Of a stretch of 64,000 bases of DNA, positions 57,835-64,000 are shown piece after piece. Position numbers and translations under genes: made by a program. Location: NCBI RefSeq assembly GCF_031656215.1, contig NZ_CP134228.1, forward strand, positions 3,925,001 to 3,989,000, in the 5' to 3' direction. The stretch is from Mesorhizobium koreense (lineage in GTDB: Bacteria > Pseudomonadota > Alphaproteobacteria > Rhizobiales > Rhizobiaceae). The notes below the pieces were generated by a model. The model was not told where the DNA came from, did not search any database, and was given only the letters and a program-made list of their open reading frames with translations. Position 1 is the first letter of the stretch. Every line of letters begins with the position of its first letter.

Positions 57835-58665
57835 TCAGTAGTAGTAGTCCCTTGTGTCTCTTGCGCTCTTGTTGATTACGATCCCAAGCAGCTTATCCAA
57901 ATGGCTGAGCTGGTGTTCGCATTCATCAAGCTCCGAAACGGTTGTCGTGCCAGAAGCGACAACAAGAAGCGCCGCGTCTATTTTGGGTAGGAAGGCCAAT
58001 GCATCGTCGCTGCTGCGCATGGGGGGAAGGTCATAAAGCACAACATCCGGCGCAAAGGAATCTACGACGAACCTGAGTAACTCGCCCATGCGGGACGACT
58101 GGACAAGCTCAGAAGACTGCCTTGTTCTGTCGACGTTCAAACCAACGATCAGATTGGGATTGATTTGAACAAAGCAGCTTTCTGCCCTGCCCTCGCCTTG
58201 GAGAAATTGTCCAATGGAGCCGCTTGATGCAATTCCGAGCGTTTTCGCAACAGATGGCTTTCTCAAATCCAGGTCCACCAGCACCGTCCGGCAATTGGGA
58301 TTGCGGGCCATGCTGAAAGCGAGATTTACGGCTACCATCGTCTTCCCGCAGCCTTGAGTTGGCGACGTCACGACAAAGTTTTTCCAGTTCCTGTCACGCT
58401 GGAGTTTCTGGACCCTTGTGCGTAGGATGTTGAATGAGACATGTGCCGGATCATCCATCGCAGCTGAGACGATCCGGTTTGCTTCCAGATGGTGTGATTC
58501 CAGTTCGACCTGCCGAGGTTTCCAAGCAGGCTGCGCCAGCGGAACGCTGGCGGCCTCATTCTTATGTTCAGGAGCAATCGCCGCGGGAGAACGGGCCGCC
58601 CCCTCCTTTTTCACTGCGCCAAGCGATGGGTCGGCTTTGAGAAGCGCTTCTCTTATATGTTCCAT
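57835..58665 (-). CDS. CpsD/CapB-type tyrosine autokinase
   Basis: A 276-residue cytoplasmic BY-kinase separate from its membrane activator. Walker A is SPTQGCGKTM (101-110), Walker A' VLVDLDLRKPS, Walker B VVLYDLPPM. The C-terminus ends RDTRDYYY, the tyrosine cluster that is autophosphorylated. The N-terminal 60 residues are variable and Pro/Ala rich. It lies 28 bp after the chain-length determinant gene, its likely activator, as in exosortase-associated EPS loci. It contrasts with the degraded kinase domain at 30702. Confidence 0.92.
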   Translation of the reverse strand: MEHIREALLKADPSLGAVKKEGAARSPAAIAPEHKNEAASVPLAQPAWKPRQVELESHHLEANRIVSAAMDDPAHVSFNILRTRVQKLQRDRNWKNFVVTSPTQGCGKTMVAVNLAFSMARNPNCRTVLVDLDLRKPSVAKTLGIASSGSIGQFLQGEGRAESCFVQINPNLIVGLNVDRTRQSSELVQSSRMGELLRFVVDSFAPDVVLYDLPPMRSSDDALAFLPKIDAALLVVASGTTTVSELDECEHQLSHLDKLLGIVINKSARDTRDYYY

Positions 58666-58693
58666 GAGTTGCTCCGGTGGCAGGTTCGGGGCG

Positions 58694-60262
58694 TCAATGC
58701 GCGATCAGACGGCTGCTAATCGGGAGCCAGATATTGATCTGTTGCCATACGCGGTCGGCAAGGACATCAAGCGGCATATAGTAGAAATGGATAGCAGTAA
58801 GCATTCCAATGATTACGCCAACAATAACGATAACGACTAAGGCGAAACGCCATCGGCCACGCCGCCGCTCGGCGATTGTCGAGACATATGGAATTTCCGC
58901 TATCGGCTTGAGCCGAACGTGTTTTTCCAAGTCGGCGGCGGTGCGGATGCTATTGTCGAACATCTCAAGCAGGACCACTAAGCCTGCCCCGAAAGCGAAG
59001 CCACCAAATGACCCAGCCATGATGATCCTCGGGCGGTTCGGCTTGGTTGGCCGCGTAGGTATGCTGGCCTGTTCGATAACTTCAAATCGCTCGGCTTGCC
59101 GATCCTGTTCCAGGCGCTCGCCTGTTATCGCATCTTCAAGCTTTGCTTGGCTTTGCTGGTATTCGCTCTGCAGACTTTGATGGTCTCGCTCCAGGCTGCT
59201 GAGTTCGGCTTGGACAGTCGGTGTCGTCAAAATGTTTGCATTCAGCGCATTCGCTTGCTCTTTCAACTCATCTCGTTGTGACTTCAGAGCGCTGACCAGG
59301 TCTCCATTTAATGTGGCTCCCCCTTTCGAGGCGATCTGCGCCTCAAGTGACGCGATCTGGACCTTCGTCACTCCAATCTGTCGATCGAGCTCGGCAAGCT
59401 GGTTCTTTGGAAAGTAACCTTTCTGAACCAGAGGTCCCACCGCGACCCGCTTTTTTTGATAAGCGTCCAGATTAATCTTCTGAGCCTGCAGGCTGTACGT
59501 CAGGCTCTGGAGGTCGCCTCCATCTGCCGAAGCAAGTGCAGGATCCGAGCTGCTAGCCAGTTGTATCCTCTGGTTCAGCTCGCCGATCTTGGCATTGATC
59601 TGGTCGAGCTGCTGGCGACGATCAGGCAGGGTTTCCGGCAGAGCGGCGTTGTTGTCGCGCTTGAAATTGGCGATCTTTTGTTCCGCCACATGCAGCCGTT
59701 GACGCAGATCGTCCAGTTGGCTCCTGAAAAAGCTGCTGGTTTCGGTAGCTCGGCTCAGCCGGGATTCAACGTTCTGAGATAGGATCGATTGAACCAGTTC
59801 ATTGGTGACCCTGGAGGCGGTGGTGGGATTCCGATACTCGAAGGACACTGTAAAGCCGATTACACTGCCATCCCGCCGCGACGTCCGGCTGCTCACGTCG
59901 ATCTGTTCAATGTCGATCGCGTCCCGCATGTTCTCTACGATCGATGTCGGGGAGCGAGACTCGCCTTCATAATCGTACAGGCTGAACTTGTTCGCAATCT
60001 GCAGAAGATTGTCCCGTGCTAGCAGCCGCTGCTGTATCACGTGGATGCGTTCGGCAGCATTTGCAGTTACCGTGGGAGCGGCTAGATCGGTGGGGATCTG
60101 CTGAGTTTCGACAAGGATCGTTGCGCTGGCCTGATAGATCTTCGGAAGCAGATAGGCGATTACTGCCACGGATCCGCATATCAGGATCGCTGGTATCACC
60201 AGGTAAAGGTAACGCCTGCGAAGAACTGCAAAATAGCTCCTCAGATCGAGTTCTTGTTCCAT
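58694..60262 (-). CDS. Wzz-type polysaccharide chain-length determinant (exosortase EPS type)
   Basis: A 522-residue inner-membrane protein: N-terminal helix after LDLRSYFAVLRRRYLYLVIP, a long periplasmic coiled-coil region (residues 60-400), the Pro-rich IPTRPTKPNRP near the second helix, and a further C-terminal helix FALVVIVIVGVIIGMLTAIHF. No ATPase domain is attached; the kinase is the next gene. The layout fits PEP-CTERM-linked EPS proteins (XrtA-associated chain-length family). It starts 48 bp after the TPR lipoprotein gene. Confidence 0.9.
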   Translation of the reverse strand: MEQELDLRSYFAVLRRRYLYLVIPAILICGSVAVIAYLLPKIYQASATILVETQQIPTDLAAPTVTANAAERIHVIQQRLLARDNLLQIANKFSLYDYEGESRSPTSIVENMRDAIDIEQIDVSSRTSRRDGSVIGFTVSFEYRNPTTASRVTNELVQSILSQNVESRLSRATETSSFFRSQLDDLRQRLHVAEQKIANFKRDNNAALPETLPDRRQQLDQINAKIGELNQRIQLASSSDPALASADGGDLQSLTYSLQAQKINLDAYQKKRVAVGPLVQKGYFPKNQLAELDRQIGVTKVQIASLEAQIASKGGATLNGDLVSALKSQRDELKEQANALNANILTTPTVQAELSSLERDHQSLQSEYQQSQAKLEDAITGERLEQDRQAERFEVIEQASIPTRPTKPNRPRIIMAGSFGGFAFGAGLVVLLEMFDNSIRTAADLEKHVRLKPIAEIPYVSTIAERRRGRWRFALVVIVIVGVIIGMLTAIHFYYMPLDVLADRVWQQINIWLPISSRLIAH

Positions 60263-60310
60263 GCGCTAATCCATCTATTGCCTGACAAAGCCGGCTCAGC
60301 GTCGCAAGAG

Positions 60311-62767
60311 CTAGTTCGCAGCTTTTGCAGAATGCGGCGGTTTGGTTGCCAATTGCTGAAGTGCACCCTGTGCCTTGTCCATGTCGGATTTGATGAGCGG
60401 CGGAGTTAGGGATATAGCCTGCTTCAGGCTCGCAACGGCAGGCTCCTGCTGACCAAGCGCTTTCAACACCATCCCAAGATGATACTGGACAAGAGCACTC
60501 CGCGGCATTCTTTGGGCGGCGGTCCGAATTAGAGGCAACGCCGAGGCGTACTCGCTCCGGAGATAGTAGATCCAGCCAAGTGTATCGAGATACTGAGGGA
60601 TCTGGGAGTTTCGGAACCGCTGCGCGATGTCAAAAGCCCGATCGAGAGACTGCTTGTCGCCGCGGCGCTCCGACAGAAGGCTGGCGAGATCGTTCGCTGC
60701 GACCGGCGATCCGGGATTGGCCTTCAACAGCAATTCATACTGCGCAATGGCGTCATCAAACCTTTCTTGCTGCTGGTAGATGGTACCTAGAAGCGAATGC
60801 AGCATCTGGTTCTTGTCGTCACGCGTCAGGCCTTCGCGCGCGACAGCCTCCGCTTTTTGAGGATCCCCTGTTGCGAGATAGAACTGCGCAAGGGAAGCGT
60901 CTCCCAGAACGCCTTTCTTGTCCGCAACTGCGGCATCTTGGAAGGCCTGTTTAGCCAGATCACTTCTGTTTGTGGACATGTAAACGGACCCAAGCAGAAT
61001 ATGCGCCTCTACGTTGCTGGAATTCTCCTTCAGAACTGTCTTGAGATATTGCTCTGCTTGCGACTGCCGACCCGCCCTCATATAGGTGCGCACAAGGTCC
61101 GACAGCAGACTCGGACTGTCAGCATTGGTCGTCAGCGACTTCTGAAGCAGACTGATGCTTTCATTGTACTTGTCTAGGCCACCGAGGGCGGCGGCGGCAA
61201 TCCTGTCCGCTGAGGGATCCGCTGGGCCCCTATCGAGGTGACGCAGTGCATCGGCTATTTGTTGGGCTCCTACCCAGTCGCCGGCATCCAGCTTGAGCTG
61301 GGCGAGCAGTTTCAGCACTTCACGATCCTTCGGAGCGGCCTTGCGAACGCTCTCCAGCACATTCAACGCCTGATCCGTCCTACCGTAACGCAGGAGAAAA
61401 CGCACATAGGGCAGGCCAGTAGTTGGCGAATTATTGTCGAGGCTCATCGCCTTGGCATATTGCTCTCCGGCCACGACAACCGAGCCCTTGCGCTCGTAAG
61501 CCTCTGCCAGAAGGCTGCGCAGTTGGGTATCGTCTGGGGCTTCGTTCAACGCAGCCAAAAGATCATCGATCCCTTTGTCTGTATTGCCTTCGGATAACCG
61601 AACCGACGCACGAACGCGAAGCGCATCCACATTCTTACTGTCATTCTCAAGCACAGCGTTTGTCAGCTTTTCGGCCCCAACCCAATCTTTCTTCCTCGTA
61701 AACATCGTGGCGAGCTGTATCTGGGCCTTGTTGCGATTTTCATCGTTCGAAGCGCTGTCTATAATCGAATGCATCAAATCTACTGCCTTCGACTGATTCC
61801 CGGCCGCAAACTCCAGCTGTGCGATGGCCATGCGAAGGGTAAAAGCGTCCTTTCCCCTTTTCGCACGAGCCTCGACAATCTTATTTGCCTCCTCAACTGC
61901 GGCTTGAGGCCCGTCTTCTTTGTTAAGAAAGGTAATCAGGCCGAGTTGGGCCCGATCATTCTCGGGATTGTCAGCCGCGAATTGGTACATCGTCTTCTCT
62001 GCATCATCACCCCGGCCCTTGCTGAGATACCACCTTGCAAGACTGAGTGGAAAAGCAGAGTTCTCAGGAAAGAGCGTAACGAGCTTCTTCAGAAGCTTCT
62101 CGACGCCGGGCTGGTCATTGAGCTTATCGAGGACGTTGAGGCGAAGCACCTGTAGACCGATATTGCGTTCGCTGCCTGCCGGAGCCTTATTGAGATAATC
62201 AAGCGCACCCTGGAGATCAGAAGCCAGGATGCGCTCCGACGCCAGCACCATCATCGCGTCAACGTCATGCGGATCCTTTTTGAGCGCAGCTTGAGAAAGC
62301 TGCACGGCATCGCCGCGATTATTGAGTTTTAATTGCACCGCAGCCTTCGCCACCATTGCTTCCGGATCGTCCGAAGCGACGGAGACAGCCTGCTCTGCAT
62401 ATTTGAGTGCCGCGTCCGGATGGCCCGCTGCCAGGAAAATATAGGATAAACGAACGCGCGCCTTCACATGCTTGGGATCTTTCTCGGCTACCGAGAGATA
62501 AATCTTCGCCGCCGAGTCAAAACGGCCCTGCTGTTCCTCTACTTTACCTAAAGCAAAAAGCGCCTCGACAAAATTGCTGTCCAGTTTTATCGCGTTGCGG
62601 AATTCCAGACTGGCCTTAATGGGCTCGCCTTTCGCAAGGAGTTCAAGACCACTTTTGTAATATGACTGTGCGCGCTCCTCGGCTGAATCGCATCCGGAAA
62701 TCGACATCATTGTCGAAGCCACTAAGGCAACAAAAAAAGCGCCACGCAAACGCGTTACTCTGAACAT
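60311..62767 (-). CDS. PEP-CTERM/exosortase system TPR-repeat lipoprotein (PrsT-like)
   Basis: An 818-residue lipoprotein with a signal and lipobox (SISGC, Cys26), then about twenty tetratricopeptide repeats over the whole length (for example LGKVEEQQGRFDSAAKIYLS and LLGTIYQQQERFDDAIAQYELL). This length and repeat pattern match the TIGR02917 family of PEP-CTERM EPS loci. It is probably a periplasmic or outer-membrane scaffold for EPS export. The ATG at 62767 gives the signal peptide; GAAAGAG lies upstream. It is the first gene of a four-gene operon. Confidence 0.9.
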   Translation of the reverse strand: MFRVTRLRGAFFVALVASTMMSISGCDSAEERAQSYYKSGLELLAKGEPIKASLEFRNAIKLDSNFVEALFALGKVEEQQGRFDSAAKIYLSVAEKDPKHVKARVRLSYIFLAAGHPDAALKYAEQAVSVASDDPEAMVAKAAVQLKLNNRGDAVQLSQAALKKDPHDVDAMMVLASERILASDLQGALDYLNKAPAGSERNIGLQVLRLNVLDKLNDQPGVEKLLKKLVTLFPENSAFPLSLARWYLSKGRGDDAEKTMYQFAADNPENDRAQLGLITFLNKEDGPQAAVEEANKIVEARAKRGKDAFTLRMAIAQLEFAAGNQSKAVDLMHSIIDSASNDENRNKAQIQLATMFTRKKDWVGAEKLTNAVLENDSKNVDALRVRASVRLSEGNTDKGIDDLLAALNEAPDDTQLRSLLAEAYERKGSVVVAGEQYAKAMSLDNNSPTTGLPYVRFLLRYGRTDQALNVLESVRKAAPKDREVLKLLAQLKLDAGDWVGAQQIADALRHLDRGPADPSADRIAAAALGGLDKYNESISLLQKSLTTNADSPSLLSDLVRTYMRAGRQSQAEQYLKTVLKENSSNVEAHILLGSVYMSTNRSDLAKQAFQDAAVADKKGVLGDASLAQFYLATGDPQKAEAVAREGLTRDDKNQMLHSLLGTIYQQQERFDDAIAQYELLLKANPGSPVAANDLASLLSERRGDKQSLDRAFDIAQRFRNSQIPQYLDTLGWIYYLRSEYASALPLIRTAAQRMPRSALVQYHLGMVLKALGQQEPAVASLKQAISLTPPLIKSDMDKAQGALQQLATKPPHSAKAAN

Positions 62768-63005
62768 AGTTACTCTTTCGCCCACGTCCCTTGAACTACC
62801 TGAACAGTTCTCTACCAGAATCATCGATAATTTCGAAGGTAAAGTTTTGACAAGATTGAAATAAGGTTAAAGACCGACCGTATGTAAGCTACAGTCAGTC
62901 TTTTATCTTACCAGATTAACTATATATATAAGTGAAGATACATGAGTCCGGCGCGCATAGGCTACCGAGAGCGCAGAATGCTCACAAAGTCCTAGAGCAT
63001 ATTCT

Positions 63006-63641
63006 CTAGCTCAACGAGATTGACCTTGGTTTGACCCTGTGCTTCCTCCGATGAGCAAGCATCCCCAAGCCAATCATTCCGGTTCCGAACAGGAAGAGCG
63101 CGGGAGGAATCGGAACCGCCGATATGGAGTACTCCGCATTTCGGTCAGGATAGCTTGTTTCACTGGGGTTGTTAGGGTCACCAAGCGGAAGTATTCCCGC
63201 CACCCGAACCGCAACAGAACTAATAGTACCGCTACCCAACAGCGTCGCGCTCAATATCGCTGAACTGCCGTTTGCTATTGTTGTTGTTGCATATTGGACA
63301 CCATTCAATATAAGCGAGAAGTCCCACGGATTTTCATTATTATTTGATACGTTTAGCTTAAACGTGTTGTCCAATTGATCATAGTGAATAGTCGCCGCGG
63401 TTCCAATGTCCGCATACTGGTATCCATTCAGCATAGGGAATAATGTCGAGAACTTCGCGATCACTGAATCTGTTCGAGAGGTGATAACGGAAGGGCCTGA
63501 CTCCCCGACCTGATTGAAAGCATTAAGATCAGCAGAACTGACCGTAATCGCCTTCGCCGGGAGGGTCCCGATGCATGATACCGAAAACAACACCCCACCA
63601 ACAACAGCGGCCCTCATAGGCACGAAATTGTGCAATCCCAT
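63006..63641 (-). CDS. PEP-CTERM-type secreted protein (VPIPP variant)
   Basis: A 211-residue exported protein: signal peptide (AAVVGGVLFSVSCIGTLPAKA), a Ser/Thr/Asn rich mature domain, and a C-terminal VPIPP motif followed by FLFGTGMIGLGML and HRRKHR. The tail is closer to classical PEP-CTERM than the two VPLPA tails at 50563 and 53782. The ATG at 63641 gives the signal; a GTG at 63653 is possible. It lies 238 bp upstream of the TPR lipoprotein gene, on the same strand; the gap must contain that operon's promoter. Confidence 0.85.
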   Translation of the reverse strand: MGLHNFVPMRAAVVGGVLFSVSCIGTLPAKAITVSSADLNAFNQVGESGPSVITSRTDSVIAKFSTLFPMLNGYQYADIGTAATIHYDQLDNTFKLNVSNNNENPWDFSLILNGVQYATTTIANGSSAILSATLLGSGTISSVAVRVAGILPLGDPNNPSETSYPDRNAEYSISAVPIPPALFLFGTGMIGLGMLAHRRKHRVKPRSISLS

Positions 63642-63653
63642 GACATACCCCAC

Positions 63654-64000
63654 TCACTCAAAATATTTTGAGCTGACCCATACCCTTAATAAAAAGTTAA
63701 CAGCAACGGGGGGGCCGCGTCAATTCGATTCTCGCAAAAGTGGTAAACTGCGTCTAATCTGAACTGCCCTCAGGTGGATGACTCGAACAAGCTCGCGTTT
63801 CAGGCTGAGATTTTGATTTCATGCCCATTGCTTGTCTGGGATGTTGGTGAGCGCTGTATGCGGCTGGATGAAGCTGGTGATCCGGTGGAGAAGCTCAACG
63901 GCGTAAGATAATCCGCGATGCGTCCCTGCTTGCCGAAACGGTGCTCGGTCTCGACGGGCAGCACGGCAAATGATGCAACAGCCACCTGAAGCCGCATCGG
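63654..64000. other. Right edge with no assignable gene
   Basis: The first 60 bp are likely the promoter of the VPIPP gene. The rest has a minus-strand frame (63800-63997) that continues off the window and another in a different frame (reading LSYAVELLHRITSF); neither could be assigned to a family. It may be another insertion remnant. Confidence 0.3.

Overview
The window comes from a high-GC alphaproteobacterium of the order Hyphomicrobiales, most likely a Mesorhizobium-like Phyllobacteriaceae. This rests on gene content and order: glyA, nrdR, ribD, ribE, ribH and nusB in one run, an H+-pyrophosphatase, a HemB with the aspartate-type metal site, an LdtR-type MarR regulator beside an L,D-transpeptidase, an IalB protein, and a GluRS with HIGN in place of HIGH. 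Genes are dense and start-stop overlaps are common (ATGA, GTGA and TTGA).

Positions 1-30.6 kb are mostly housekeeping. A purine and redox block (acyltransferase, purQ, lipoprotein, purL, bolA, grxD) ends at a clear terminator. It is followed by an MFS pump, ttcA, rpsD, a DUF2865 protein, gltX, a VOC protein, hppA and a second MFS gene. The riboflavin block on the minus strand (glyA, nrdR, ribD, ribE, ribH, nusB) has two insertions. One is a vapBC toxin-antitoxin pair with its own palindromic operator. The other is a DUF899, SRPBCC and ArsR cassette. Then come the LdtR and L,D-transpeptidase module, a HIBCH-like hydrolase, a DUF2066 protein and hemB.

Positions 28.3-37.7 kb hold a first surface-polysaccharide cluster: deacetylase, FemAB-like acetyltransferase, Wzc-like copolymerase with a degraded kinase domain, Wza-like lipoprotein, GT4 glycosyltransferase, undecaprenyl-phosphate sugar transferase and a Wzy/WaaL-type ligase or polymerase. 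An IalB gene, an 0.8 kb hairpin-rich gene-free stretch, a peptide-type binding protein, a DsbA-family protein, mfd, sdhE, recG and a DUF502 protein follow, up to tRNA-Pro(GGG) at 48.8 kb.

From 48.9 kb to the end the character changes. Base composition is lower in GC by eye, genes are sparse, and there are decayed IS91-family and IS3-family insertions and an IS fragment. This region carries parts of an exosortase-associated (PEP-CTERM/VPLPA-CTERM) polysaccharide system: a TPR lipoprotein of the PEP-CTERM type, a chain-length determinant, a separate tyrosine autokinase with a DYYY tail and a second undecaprenyl-phosphate sugar transferase form one minus-strand operon, with an ExeA-like ATPase facing it. 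Three small secreted proteins around it end in a VPxP motif, one hydrophobic helix and a basic tail, the expected substrates of an exosortase. No exosortase gene is present in the window, so either it lies beyond the right edge or the system is incomplete.
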